Assembly: GCA_007570995.1 (NCBI GenBank) | Contig: RKSG01000055.1 | Span: forward strand, 1-45,216 | Origin: Nitrospirales bacterium | GTDB taxonomy: Bacteria; Nitrospirota; Nitrospiria; Nitrospirales; UBA8639 | Reading direction: 5' to 3' | DNA: 45,216 bases | In this document: in pieces, positions 6,361 to 16,759 of the stretch | Numbering within the stretch: the stretch's first letter is position 1 | Layout: every line of letters begins with the position of its first letter | Notes under the pieces: model-generated | Told to the model about the DNA's origin: nothing | Databases searched by the model: none | Seen by the model: only the letters and a program-made list of their open reading frames with translations | Program-made: the position numbers and the translations under genes

Positions 6361-9248
6361 ACTTGCTCCATGATGGCTACGGGAAGTTGTTGAAAGAGTT
6401 CGGCGACGGCCAGTGTGGGGGCACCCTTGTCAGCCCGCGCCGTTATCCTTTTGTTGGTCAGTACGTGTCGGTAACCGGTGGTTGGGTTACTGTTCCGAAG
6501 CACCACACTGGTATTACCCCATACGGTATGGCCAAGAGCCGGAACCTCCGGGTCCCGGGTGACTTCGTGAATGAGCCGCGGCACAGCGACGATCACCGCT
6601 TGATGGGCCCATGTTCGTTGAAACGCACACAGATAGTGACGTTTTGCGCCGGTTGTTGCAAGGGGAGTGTAATCACCCTGCTGAAACAGTTCACGGTGGG
6701 CCTTGCGATAGTTGAGTAACGTGCGGGTGATGTAGAATTTAATGCGTCCGTCTTCGTAGGACTCCATGAGACCCTGCAGAACGCTTTCGGTGATGTCGTC
6801 ATCCGACGGGGTGGTTTTCGCCAGGTCGTGTAAGTGTTCAAAATCAACCGGACGCCGATTGTCCGGATCCACCAGCGTCAGATTCCAGATTTCTGATCCC
6901 TGATAAAAGTCCGGAATCCCAGGACATACAATTTTCAGTGCCACTTGTGATAACGCATTGTACATGCCATATCGGGCGATGGTTTGCTGAAAGGGCAGAA
7001 AGTCTTCTAAAAATTTGTTTGAGGGGTCTGGTGCGAGAATGTGCCGGATGAACTGACTCACGGCTTGCTCGTAAGCGTCGTCGGGATTGGTCCAACTGGT
7101 GTGAACTTTGGCTTCTTTGATGGCTTTGAGCATGTGCTCCTGAATGCGCATGCAGAAATCACGGCGGGCGTGGGAGTCGAGGCAGGACAGGGGCCATGCC
7201 CCGACTAACGTCTGATAGAGGAAATATTCTTCATTAAGAGACGGCGCTTCCCTGCCTTCAACACGGATTTTCTTCTTTCTGTTGAGCTGATGCCATCGCC
7301 GGACGTGTGTGGCCCATTCCTGTGGCAACTCCGACAGAACGTTGACACGTGCCCGTACATCCTCACTCCGCTTGGTATCGTGTGTCGAGGTAGCCGACAG
7401 GCTGAACGGCCACTGCTGTTGGCGTTTGCGCATCTGTTCATGGAAGGTGGTGACGGAAATGCCGAATTGCGATGGGTCTCCGCCCACTTCATTGAGCGAG
7501 ATCAAACGGTTGTATCTGTAAAAAGCGGTATCCTCGATGCCTTTCGCCATCACCGGGCTGGTCGTCTGCTGAAATTTCATGATGAACGGGCGGATGGATT
7601 CCCATGAGGGCATTTCCCCGGCGGTCCGGTCCTTGAGCAGGACGTTCTGGATCCAGTCAAAGACCCGGTGGGTAGTCGCAGGGTTTTGGCGTTTGGCCTG
7701 TGCCACGGCTAACTGCATGCAGGCCCGGTCCTGGTCGCTGATGTCTGCGTCTTCGTGCGGGGAAATATAGGTCCGATAGACTGGAAAGCACGCGATGATT
7801 TCTTTGAGTGCGTGCGTGAGGCTGTTCATGGTGAAGTCGGGGGACGGGCATTGTTGTCTGGATACTTGGTGCATCTGATATCCGAGGGCCTGCAACTCGC
7901 TCGCCATGGAGGTTTCCAGGAACAGGGTTTTGCATGAGCAGGCTATCGTGTCAAAGGGGGTCGCTGGTTGTGCAAATTCCCTGTACACAGCGTCCATCGC
8001 ATGTTGATGACGGGCATCCACGAACAGGTTATTGAGCAGGTAGAGAAAGTCATACCCCGTGGTGCCGTGAACGGGCCAGTTCCCGGGGAGGGCTTCTCCC
8101 TTTCCTAAAATTTTTTCCACGATGATGAACAACGAACGGCCCTTGGAATCGGCAGGCCGGCCGAGTGTCGTGCCTGCCTGCTCCTGACAGTGTTCCAGGT
8201 ATTGCCGGGGGTCGTAGAGGCCGTCCACGTGATCAATGCGCAGGCCATGTACGGCTGCCGATTGCATGAGGGAGAACAGATAGCGATGGACGTGCTGAAA
8301 GACGTCGGGGTCTTCGACTCGAATGGCTGCAAGATCGTTCACGTCAAAAAAGCGGCGGTAGTTTATGGTTGCTCCCGCTGACCGCCAGAATGTCAGGCAA
8401 TAGGCCTGGTCCCGAAGAAGGGAGTCCAGCCTGTCGACACTGGGCTGGTCTCCCCGTGTGCCGTTCCAGGCACGGAGGGTGTCATTGATACTGTCCTGCA
8501 TGGTCTGGCTGCTGTCGGTGAGTGTGGCCAGGTGGTGTTGAATGCGCGCAGTGTCCCGATAGCGGATGGTGACCCGTTGGGGATCTGTCTCGTTTCGGCC
8601 TGGTACCATCGCGAGGGCTGCGATGATGTCACGCAGTTCATGGATGTGCGGAGATTCGGCATCCTGCGAGCCGCACAGCGTGTCCAGTTGCCGATTGAGC
8701 ATTGGCATGGACGAGACAGGATCAACGGGTAACCGATGCTCTCCGTAGCGAATGAAAAACCGACCGGCCTGGTAGCAGACGGTGAGAGTGCCGTTTCTCA
8801 ATGCGTGGTCGTAAGGCTCTCCCAGGATGGGGAGTAACACCCTGCCCTGCAGCTCGCGTGTCACCGGGGTCCAGTTGATGTCGAAGAAACGCGCGTAACG
8901 CGAACTCGGGCCATGTTCCAGAACATCCTGCCACCAGGGATTCCACGGGCCGGCGATGTGCATATGGTTAGGGACGATATCCAGGATTTGCCCCATCTGG
9001 TGCATGTTCAGGGCATTAGTAAAGGCGTGATAGTCAGCAACCGATCCGACTTCAGTGTTCAACGTTGTCGGATCCACGATGTCGTACCCGTGGAGGCTGC
9101 CGGGGCGGGTCCGGAGATAGGGCGAGGTGTAACAATCTGAAATGCCGAGGTCGGCTAAGTAGGGCAGGACTCCTGAGGCGTGCGTGAAGGTACAATGCCG
9201 GTTGAACTGCAGTCGGTAGGTGGCGAGAGGGAAACGGGGAACCGGCAT
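6357..9248 (-). CDS. treY: Malto-oligosyltrehalose synthase
   Basis: PRFPLATYRLQFNRHCTFTHASGVLPYLADLGISDCYTSPYLRTRPGSLHGYDIVDP; FYRYNRLISLNEVGGDP; CPGIPDFYQGSEIWNLTLVDPDNRRPVDF. The ORF extends to 9275; the 9248 ATG is better placed for an RBS. Confidence 0.93.
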   Translation of the reverse strand: MPVPRFPLATYRLQFNRHCTFTHASGVLPYLADLGISDCYTSPYLRTRPGSLHGYDIVDPTTLNTEVGSVADYHAFTNALNMHQMGQILDIVPNHMHIAGPWNPWWQDVLEHGPSSRYARFFDINWTPVTRELQGRVLLPILGEPYDHALRNGTLTVCYQAGRFFIRYGEHRLPVDPVSSMPMLNRQLDTLCGSQDAESPHIHELRDIIAALAMVPGRNETDPQRVTIRYRDTARIQHHLATLTDSSQTMQDSINDTLRAWNGTRGDQPSVDRLDSLLRDQAYCLTFWRSAGATINYRRFFDVNDLAAIRVEDPDVFQHVHRYLFSLMQSAAVHGLRIDHVDGLYDPRQYLEHCQEQAGTTLGRPADSKGRSLFIIVEKILGKGEALPGNWPVHGTTGYDFLYLLNNLFVDARHQHAMDAVYREFAQPATPFDTIACSCKTLFLETSMASELQALGYQMHQVSRQQCPSPDFTMNSLTHALKEIIACFPVYRTYISPHEDADISDQDRACMQLAVAQAKRQNPATTHRVFDWIQNVLLKDRTAGEMPSWESIRPFIMKFQQTTSPVMAKGIEDTAFYRYNRLISLNEVGGDPSQFGISVTTFHEQMRKRQQQWPFSLSATSTHDTKRSEDVRARVNVLSELPQEWATHVRRWHQLNRKKKIRVEGREAPSLNEEYFLYQTLVGAWPLSCLDSHARRDFCMRIQEHMLKAIKEAKVHTSWTNPDDAYEQAVSQFIRHILAPDPSNKFLEDFLPFQQTIARYGMYNALSQVALKIVCPGIPDFYQGSEIWNLTLVDPDNRRPVDFEHLHDLAKTTPSDDDITESVLQGLMESYEDGRIKFYITRTLLNYRKAHRELFQQGDYTPLATTGAKRHYLCAFQRTWAHQAVIVAVPRLIHEVTRDPEVPALGHTVWGNTSVVLRNSNPTTGYRHVLTNKRITARADKGAPTLAVAELFQQLPVAIMEQV

Positions 9249-9351
9249 CTGGAACGTCTCTCTTCCGGAAACCATTTCGGTGCTGTGCCCGCAAAGCTGA
9301 TCGTGTCGAGGTTCCTTCTGTGTCGGATCCCGTCGGCGTGGAGTCGGTCTG

Positions 9352-10608
9352 TTAGCTGGTGCTCAGGGGAGGCGTGGCCCGGCCGCCATAGGAATGTCCG
9401 CGCGGAATGATGATGAGGCCGGATTTGTCCACCGTGCAGGGCAAGCCATTGTCATTCGGGGGCGCATAGCCGAGGACCGTTCCTGGCGGGATCATGTTGA
9501 ACCGATCCACGATCACACGTTTGAGCCTGGTATTAGGACCGATGATGGTCCCATCCAGAATGACACATTCTTCGATTTCCGCTCCTTCGCCAATGCTGAC
9601 GTTGCGGCCCAGGACGGATCGTTTCAGCCTGGCGTTGACCACCAGACTCCCTTGACCGACCAGCGTATCGTCTAACTGGGATCGCACAATACTGGCGGCA
9701 GGTGCACCGGATGGATCCGTCAGAATCGGCCAGTTGATGTTACGAAGGTCAAATGTCGGGTGTTCCCCCAGCACGTCCATATTCGCGTGCCAGTAGGCAG
9801 TCAGGGTCCCGACGTCGCGCCAGTATCCCCATTCTTCATATGGGTGAATCCCCGGGATGACATTGTCTAAAAAGTTATACGCCATGACGTTGTAGGGTTT
9901 GATAATGGAGGGAATGAGGTCTCTTCCGAAATCGTGGGAGCCGGGGCTTTTCGCGTCAAGTTCCAGGGATTTGATCAGGACGTCGGTGTTAAAGAGGTAA
10001 TTGCCCATGGACGAGAATGCCATCTGTGGATTGTCGGGCATGGGATTGGGGTATTTGGGTTTTTCTTGAAATCCCGTGATGTGGTCGTGGGCATCCACTT
10101 GAATAATGCCCAGCCCTTTCGCCAGTCGGAGCGAAACCGGGATGGCGGCCACGGTCACGTCCGCGTGGTTGTCCACGTGAAATTTGATCATCTGCCTGAG
10201 ATCCATGCGGTAAATGTGATCGGCACCAAACACGGCGACCATGTCGGGCGCGAAGTCCCTGATGAGGTTCAGGTTGTGATACACGGCATCCGCTGTCCCT
10301 TCATACCACTTCCCACGGCCTTTCATCTGCGGCGGCACAACCGTAATAAAGGTTTGCCGGTTCAGGCCACCAATCCGCCAGGCCCGGCGCAAGTGTTCAA
10401 TGAGCGATTGGGAGCGATACTGGACCAACACGTACATGGCCAGCAGGCTGGAGTTCAGGAAATTGTTCAAGACGAAATCAATGATGCGGTACGTGCCGGC
10501 AAACGGGACCGCCGGTTTGCTGCGCTGTTCAGTCAGCGGCATCAGGCGTTCGCCTTTGCCGCCGGCCATGATCAACGCCAGCACGCGTTGATGCCTTTGC
10601 CCATCCAT
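9352..10608 (-). CDS. glgC: Glucose-1-phosphate adenylyltransferase
   Basis: ALIMAGGKGERLMPLTEQRSKPAVPFAGTYRIIDFVLNN; FGADHIYRMD; EEWGYWRDVGTLTAYWHANMD. Confidence 0.95.
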   Translation of the reverse strand: MDGQRHQRVLALIMAGGKGERLMPLTEQRSKPAVPFAGTYRIIDFVLNNFLNSSLLAMYVLVQYRSQSLIEHLRRAWRIGGLNRQTFITVVPPQMKGRGKWYEGTADAVYHNLNLIRDFAPDMVAVFGADHIYRMDLRQMIKFHVDNHADVTVAAIPVSLRLAKGLGIIQVDAHDHITGFQEKPKYPNPMPDNPQMAFSSMGNYLFNTDVLIKSLELDAKSPGSHDFGRDLIPSIIKPYNVMAYNFLDNVIPGIHPYEEWGYWRDVGTLTAYWHANMDVLGEHPTFDLRNINWPILTDPSGAPAASIVRSQLDDTLVGQGSLVVNARLKRSVLGRNVSIGEGAEIEECVILDGTIIGPNTRLKRVIVDRFNMIPPGTVLGYAPPNDNGLPCTVDKSGLIIIPRGHSYGGRATPPLSTS

Positions 10609-10950
10609 GATTATCTCGTGGGAACGCGGGGATGGGTGTTCAGGTGTGTTTACCATACGGGTCACCCTCACGGATGTTCAGGTGGATTATCGTGATGCGG
10701 GTCGCGGTGGCCTGTCGGCAGCACGGGCGACACACGATCTCGGTCTGGTCTACGCCTGATGTGCTCCGAAGTATAAACGAATCCGCGGCTCCCGTATACC
10801 CTGCGACGGTTGAGTCCCTGTGCAACCGGATATGACGCATCGCCACCAACCTTCGTGATGGCTTCTGCAGACGTGTGGCGGTGTGTGCGGGATGATCTCT
10901 GCATCCGTGAGACCGTATACGTGTCCCGTTTCACACGGCCTTCGGTGGAC

Positions 10951-12828
10951 TTACACGGACTGGCTGGTGTAGACCCACACCGCACAGGGGGGAAGTGGGA
11001 GCGGGCCTGTCTCATAAGGCACGGTCAGGTGGGGTGGAGCGGGACGGTCGTGTGTTCCCCCGAATGTTGGCGAGTCTGAATCGAGTCGCAGTTCCCAGTG
11101 CCCTTCAGGGTGAGACAACGACAGGCTGGTTGCGTGGGGGTTGAAGTTCAGCACAACGAATGCCTCCGGCCCCGACCGACCCGTTCGATAGAGGGTCAGC
11201 ACCCGGGCTGTGGGGTCGGACCGGACGTCGAATCTGTCTGTTGGGTGTCCCGTTCCCAGAGCCGGGACCGATTTTCTGCATTGGATGAGACGGTGATACC
11301 ACTGAGTCAACCACGTCCGTTCTTTCGTGATCGGTCCACCCCATTGCAACCGGGAACGGGTGTGAGTTGACGGGGCCTGTGGATCCGGTGCGTCATGCCA
11401 GCCGGAGGATAGCAACGCCTCGTGGCGGCCCTGCCGTACGGCTTCGATCAGTGCGATATCCCCGTGGTCAATGAAATAGAGGAAAGGAGCGGTCTCGCCA
11501 TATTCTTCGCCCATAAACAAGAGCGGGATGTTGGGGGAAAGCAGGACCGCCGCTGCGGCCAGCTTGAGTGCCTCAAAGGCAACGAGGGTAGAGAGGCGAT
11601 CGCCATGTGCCCGATTGCCGACCTGATCGTGATTCTGTGAAAAGATCACAAACCGGGAGGGGGGGGGCTCGCTGGCGGAATTGCCGTGGCGACGTTTTCG
11701 GTAGGCCGAGTACTGGCCCGAGTAGACAAATCGGTCCGTCATCGCCGTTACCAACTGATCGAGGCTCCCGAAGTCCTGGTAGCATCCATCCCGTTCTCCG
11801 GTCAGGACTCCGTGGAGAGCATGATGAAAGTCATCACTCCACTGGCTGGCCAGCCCGTGTCCTCCCTGCGTGATGGGGGTGATGGTTCGTGCGTCATTGA
11901 GGTCGCTTTCCGCGATCACGTGTATGGCACGCCCGCATTGAACGGTCTGCTCGCGGACCGCTTCTCCCAGTTCCCGCAAGATATGCGTGGCACTCAAATC
12001 GAATATGCCGTGGATGGCATCGAGTCGAAGCGCGTCAATGTGAAACTCCATGACCCAGTACAACGCATTGCTGATGATAAAATGGCGAACCGGATCACTG
12101 TCTGGCCCATCGTAATTGATGGCTTGTCCCCATGGAGTCGAATAGCGCTGCGTGAAGTATGGTCCGTAGTCTCCCAGGTAATTACCTTCCGGCCCGAGAT
12201 GGTTATAGACGACATCCATGATGATGGCGAGACCGTGCGCGTGGCATGCGTCCACCAGGCGCTTGAGGCCATCGGGTCCTCCATAGTTGGCTTGTGGGGC
12301 AAAGAGATAGGTGCCGTCGTATCCCCAGTTGCGAACGCCCGGGCACTGTGCGACGGGCATCAGTTCCAGTGCCGTGATCCCGATGGTGTCGCGGAGATAG
12401 GGCAGTTTGTTGATGATCGCGTCAAACGTCCCTTCCGGCGTGAACGTGCTCACGTGCAGTTCATAAATAATCAACTGTTCGAGGGGCATCCCTTTCCATG
12501 AATGGTCGGTCCAGGGGAATGCGAATGGATCGATCACCATCGAGCGACCATGGACGCCATCGGGCTGGAACCGCGAAGCCGGATCCGGGCGTTCGAGGTT
12601 GTGGTTGATCACATAGGCGTAGCGGGAGTCGGCCGACACTCCCGAAACGGTTGCTTCCCAGTACCCGTGCTGCGTTGGAGACAGAGGATGGTTGCGGGAT
12701 GTGGCGGTATCAATGTTGACACTCATGGCATCAGCTCCGGGGGCCCAGACTTTGAAGTGCACGGTCGTGGGTGAGATGACTCGGGCTCCGAGATCCAATG
12801 TCCAGGTTTGTGAGGGTGTCGTGTTCAT
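10951..12828 (-). CDS. treZ: Malto-oligosyltrehalose trehalohydrolase
   Basis: FKVWAPGADAMSVNI; YELHVSTFTPEGTFDAI; WGYDGTYLFAPQANYGGPDGLKRLVDACHAHGLAIIMDVVYNHLGPEGNYL; NHDQVGNRAHGDRL; LFMGEEYGE. Confidence 0.93.
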   Translation of the reverse strand: MNTTPSQTWTLDLGARVISPTTVHFKVWAPGADAMSVNIDTATSRNHPLSPTQHGYWEATVSGVSADSRYAYVINHNLERPDPASRFQPDGVHGRSMVIDPFAFPWTDHSWKGMPLEQLIIYELHVSTFTPEGTFDAIINKLPYLRDTIGITALELMPVAQCPGVRNWGYDGTYLFAPQANYGGPDGLKRLVDACHAHGLAIIMDVVYNHLGPEGNYLGDYGPYFTQRYSTPWGQAINYDGPDSDPVRHFIISNALYWVMEFHIDALRLDAIHGIFDLSATHILRELGEAVREQTVQCGRAIHVIAESDLNDARTITPITQGGHGLASQWSDDFHHALHGVLTGERDGCYQDFGSLDQLVTAMTDRFVYSGQYSAYRKRRHGNSASEPPPSRFVIFSQNHDQVGNRAHGDRLSTLVAFEALKLAAAAVLLSPNIPLLFMGEEYGETAPFLYFIDHGDIALIEAVRQGRHEALLSSGWHDAPDPQAPSTHTRSRLQWGGPITKERTWLTQWYHRLIQCRKSVPALGTGHPTDRFDVRSDPTARVLTLYRTGRSGPEAFVVLNFNPHATSLSLSHPEGHWELRLDSDSPTFGGTHDRPAPPHLTVPYETGPLPLPPCAVWVYTSQSV

Positions 12829-13116
12829 GGGCCGGTCAGCTTGCTGAAGGGTTGCCTGTCGTGTTGTGCAGGTGTCACCGATGCGCATCATAGCAAAATC
12901 GGGGATGGTGAGCACAGAATCCTTCCTCCATCTTGAGAGTGGGAGCCGGGCATACCATGGGTGATGCTGGTTGGTGGCAGGGAACACATGGTCCGGCATC
13001 GCCTCTGCCTGCTGCTGTTCCCCATCATTGCATTGCCGTTCAGCCGAGGCATTTGGTACACTCCGCTTTCGTGTTTCCTTTCATCTGCTGTCGAACATCG
13101 CATCGAGGGATGGGCA

Positions 13117-14673
13117 ATGGGCACATGGAACCATGCACTGATCAGTGTGTCTGACAAGACTGGCGTGGCGGAGTTTGCCAAGGGCTTGGTGGAACTTGGG
13201 ACGACGATTCTGTCGACAGGGGGTACAGCCACCGCCTTGCGAGAGGCGGGGCTGCCGGTCACGGACGTCGCGTGGCATACGGGTTTTCCTGAGATTCTGG
13301 GGGGGCGGGTGAAAACCCTTCATCCCAGAATTCATGGAGGGTTATTGGGTCGGCGCGGTCGGTCCGAGGACGTGCAACAGATGAAGGAGCACGGCATTGA
13401 GCCCATTGACCTGCTGGTCGTCAATCTCTACCCGTTTGAATCGGCCATTGCTAATCCCGCATGTACCCTGGAGGATGCCATTGAGCATCTTGATATTGGC
13501 GGCCCAGCCATGCTTCGGTCGGCTGCCAAGAATCATCAGGACGTGATCGTGGTGGTGGATCCTGTCGACTATGGTCGCGTGTTGGAGGCGTTGCGATCCG
13601 GGTCGGTGCCCGTGTCGCTTCGACTCGAACTGGCCGGGAAAGTGTTTCACCATACCTCGTGGTACGATGGCCTGATTGCGAATTATTTGAGTCGTCACAC
13701 GGACAACGGGACGTCCGAGCCCTTTCCGCAGAAGCTGTCGCTGACCTGTGCCCGTGCAGAAATTTTGCGATATGGCGAAAATCCTCATCAGAAAGGGGCG
13801 TTGTATCGGGAAATTGGGGGGACGGAGCCCTCAATTGCCCGGGGGAGCCAACTCCATGGCAAGGCCATGTCGTATAACAATTATCTGGATGCCAGCGTGG
13901 CCCTGGAACTGGCCAAAGAATTTGTTGAGACGGCTGTGGTCATCATCAAACACAATAATCCGTGTGGGGTGGCGCTTGGTACCACGCCTGTTGAAGCCTA
14001 TGTGAAGGCCAGGGAAGCCGATCCGGTTTCCGCCTTTGGCGGGGTCATCGCTTGCAACCGGCTCGTGGATCTGGCCATGGCTCAGGAAATAACCTCGACA
14101 TTTGTCGAAGTCCTCGTTGCTCCCGGGGTGGCTGACGATGCGCTGGCCGAGTTGCAACGGAAAAAGGATTTGCGGGTGTTGACGGTGGGTGCCCTGACCA
14201 GCTCTCACTGCACGGGCTATGATGTGAAAACCCTGGTCGGTGGATTGATCGTGCAGGATCGGGATCTCGGTGTCCTGCCGGATTTGACAACGTTACCGGT
14301 GCCAACCAGGCGGACACCTTCGGAGGCAGAATATGCCGCCTGTGCCTTTGCCTGGACGGTGTGCAAGCATGTGAAGTCCAATGCCATTGTGTTTGCCCGT
14401 GCTGCACAAACCGTTGGCATCGGGGCCGGACAGATGAGTCGCGTGGATTCCGTTGCGTTGGCCGTGATGAAAGCCAGGCTGCCTGTCGAGGGGTGCGTCA
14501 TGGCGTCGGATGCTTTTTTCCCGTTCCGTGACGGACTCGATACGGCCGCCAAGGCCGGGGTGACGGCCGTGATTCAGCCGGGCGGCAGTATTCGGGACCG
14601 TGAGGTCGTCAAGGCCGCGGATGATCATGATCTGGCGATGATCATGACAGGCATGCGGCATTTTCGACATTGA
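13117..14673 (+). CDS. purH: Bifunctional AICAR formyltransferase/IMP cyclohydrolase
   Basis: ALISVSDKTGVAEFAKGLVELGTTILSTGGTA; GGRVKTLHPRIHGGLL; RYGENPHQKGALY; KHNNPCGVA; ATG at 13117. Confidence 0.96.
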   Translation: MGTWNHALISVSDKTGVAEFAKGLVELGTTILSTGGTATALREAGLPVTDVAWHTGFPEILGGRVKTLHPRIHGGLLGRRGRSEDVQQMKEHGIEPIDLLVVNLYPFESAIANPACTLEDAIEHLDIGGPAMLRSAAKNHQDVIVVVDPVDYGRVLEALRSGSVPVSLRLELAGKVFHHTSWYDGLIANYLSRHTDNGTSEPFPQKLSLTCARAEILRYGENPHQKGALYREIGGTEPSIARGSQLHGKAMSYNNYLDASVALELAKEFVETAVVIIKHNNPCGVALGTTPVEAYVKAREADPVSAFGGVIACNRLVDLAMAQEITSTFVEVLVAPGVADDALAELQRKKDLRVLTVGALTSSHCTGYDVKTLVGGLIVQDRDLGVLPDLTTLPVPTRRTPSEAEYAACAFAWTVCKHVKSNAIVFARAAQTVGIGAGQMSRVDSVALAVMKARLPVEGCVMASDAFFPFRDGLDTAAKAGVTAVIQPGGSIRDREVVKAADDHDLAMIMTGMRHFRH

Positions 14674-14753
14674 GGCATGAGACGTGACTGGTGCAGTGAG
14701 ACATGGGGCATGGTGCGTTGGCACCATCTCGCTGGTCATGAAAGTTGGGCAGT

Positions 14754-16022
14754 GTGAAGATCCTGGTTGTTGGCAGTGGTGGGCGTGAACATGCGTTGGT
14801 ATGGAAACTGTCTCTGAGCCCTCGTGTGTCCAGGCTCTATTGTGCCCCCGGGAATGCCGGGATCAGTCAACTGGCCACGTGTGTGCCGATTGCGGTCACG
14901 GATCTGCCAGGCCTTCGACAATTCGCCGAGGATCAATCCATTGATGTTACGGTGGTGGGACCCGAAGCCCCGCTGGCGCTGGGCATGGTGGACATGTTTC
15001 GGCACGCGCACCTGGCTGTCGTGGGTCCTACCCGGAATGCGGCGAGGATTGAATCCAGCAAAGTCTTTGCCAAAGACCTGATGAAACGTCAACAGATTCC
15101 AACGGCGGACGCGCGTGTCTTTGAGCATGTCGAGGCGGCGCTCGCATACTTGGAACAGTGCTCGTTTCCGGTTGTGGTCAAGGCGGACGGGTTAGCCCAG
15201 GGAAAGGGCGTCGTGGTGGCCCGGACAGCACAGGAGGCTCGTGATGCAGTGGTGGCGATGCTGGTCCATCACGCATTCGGCGATGCCGGGAGGCACGTGG
15301 TCATCGAAGACTGCCTTCAGGGAGAGGAACTGACCATGATGGCCTTTGTCGATGGGAACACCGTGCTCCCCATGGTGGTTGCGCAAGATCATAAACGGAT
15401 AGGGGAGGGCGATACCGGACCCAATACAGGCGGCATGGGGGCGTATGCACCAGCACCGTTGGTCACACCGGCCTTGCGCGACGAGATCGTGCGAACCGTG
15501 TTGTATCCCGCGATTGAGGGGCTAGCGCACATTGACAGTCCTTTTTGTGGGGTCTTGTACGCGGGGATTATGGTGACAGAGGGACGTCCCTGTGTCCTGG
15601 AATTTAACGCACGGTTTGGCGACCCCGAGACCCAGGTCGTGTTGCCATTGTTGAAAACAGATTTCGCCGACATCCTGGAGGCGATAGTGGAGCATCGGTT
15701 GGATCAGGTGAATCTCGAATGGGCCGATCAGGCCGCGGTCTGTGTGGTCCTGGCGTCCGGAGGGTATCCGGGTGCGTACCGGCGTGATCTCTCGATCACT
15801 GGAATCCCGCCATTGTCGGAGCATGACCACGTCGCCGTGTTTCATGCCGGCACGGCTTGGAAAGGCCAGGATGTTGTGACGGCCGGAGGCCGGGTACTGG
15901 GTGTGACTGCTTGGGGGGATTCCCTACGGGCGGCGCGTGACCGTGCATATGGCGTTGCCGGACGCATTGCGTTTGAAGGACGGTATTGCCGATCCGATAT
16001 TGCCGGACGAGTCTTGATGTAA
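14754..16022 (+). CDS. purD: Phosphoribosylamine-glycine ligase
   Basis: KILVVGSGGREHALVWKL; VVVKADGLAQGKGVVVA; GPNTGGMGAYAPAP; EFNARFGDPETQV; GTG start at 14754. Confidence 0.95.
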   Translation: MKILVVGSGGREHALVWKLSLSPRVSRLYCAPGNAGISQLATCVPIAVTDLPGLRQFAEDQSIDVTVVGPEAPLALGMVDMFRHAHLAVVGPTRNAARIESSKVFAKDLMKRQQIPTADARVFEHVEAALAYLEQCSFPVVVKADGLAQGKGVVVARTAQEARDAVVAMLVHHAFGDAGRHVVIEDCLQGEELTMMAFVDGNTVLPMVVAQDHKRIGEGDTGPNTGGMGAYAPAPLVTPALRDEIVRTVLYPAIEGLAHIDSPFCGVLYAGIMVTEGRPCVLEFNARFGDPETQVVLPLLKTDFADILEAIVEHRLDQVNLEWADQAAVCVVLASGGYPGAYRRDLSITGIPPLSEHDHVAVFHAGTAWKGQDVVTAGGRVLGVTAWGDSLRAARDRAYGVAGRIAFEGRYCRSDIAGRVLM

Positions 16023-16054
16023 GCCCCCGATCCATCAGTGAAAGGCCATCCTCC

Positions 16055-16726
16055 GTGGCCAGAATCCTTCGTGTTCCTTCTCAGCCGGCTGCTTCCTTCT
16101 GGCTCCCGATCGTGGATCTCGTTCGGGAGGGCGGGCTGCTGGCGGTCGCGACAGAAAGTACGTATGCGGTGGCTGCCTCGGTTTCCGTCGCGCATGCCCT
16201 GGATCGTGTGGTCGAGGTCAAACGGCGACCTTCCGGGAAGCCCATCCTCGTGCTGATTGCCGACCGGACTCAACTCGATGCCCTGGTCCATGTGGTCCCC
16301 TCATGGGCGGAGGCGGTATTGAATGCCTGGTGGCCCGGGCCTTTGACCGTCATTTTCCCCGCGCACACGCACGTGTCTCACGCGTTAACAGCTGGAACAG
16401 GCACCATTGGGATTCGCGAACCTGCACCTGCCTTCCTGCGGACACTGTTACGCCACACGGGACCATTGACGGGGACAAGCGCGAATCGCTCCGGGGCCAT
16501 GCCTTGTGCCACGGCCAGGGAGGTTCAGGCATCACTGGGTCATGACATTGATTTGATTCTTGATACGGGACCTGCACCGGGGCATCGGCCTTCCACCCTG
16601 CTGAGTGTGGTGGACAAACCGGTCATGCTTCGCACGGGACCTGTGTCTGCACGGCAGATTCAGTCGGTGGTGTCAGAAGCCGGGCTGACGGTTGAGGTGC
16701 AGGGTGATGACGTGCGTCAAACGTAG
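16055..16726 (+). CDS. Sua5/YciO/YrdC family protein (L-threonylcarbamoyladenylate synthase-like)
   Basis: REGGLLAVATESTYAVAA; VKRRPSGKPILVLIAD; WPGPLTVIFPA; IGIREPAPAFLRTLLRHTGPLTGTSANRSG. Confidence 0.8.
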   Translation: MARILRVPSQPAASFWLPIVDLVREGGLLAVATESTYAVAASVSVAHALDRVVEVKRRPSGKPILVLIADRTQLDALVHVVPSWAEAVLNAWWPGPLTVIFPAHTHVSHALTAGTGTIGIREPAPAFLRTLLRHTGPLTGTSANRSGAMPCATAREVQASLGHDIDLILDTGPAPGHRPSTLLSVVDKPVMLRTGPVSARQIQSVVSEAGLTVEVQGDDVRQT

Positions 16727-16759
16727 GTTCACCGTTCATTGACCCGGGAGGCTGCGATC

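Noticed and set aside
9934-10695. 253-aa plus-strand ORF
   Set aside because: Antisense to glgC; no independent motif support.
11686-12501. 271-aa plus-strand ORF
   Set aside because: Antisense to treZ catalytic motifs.
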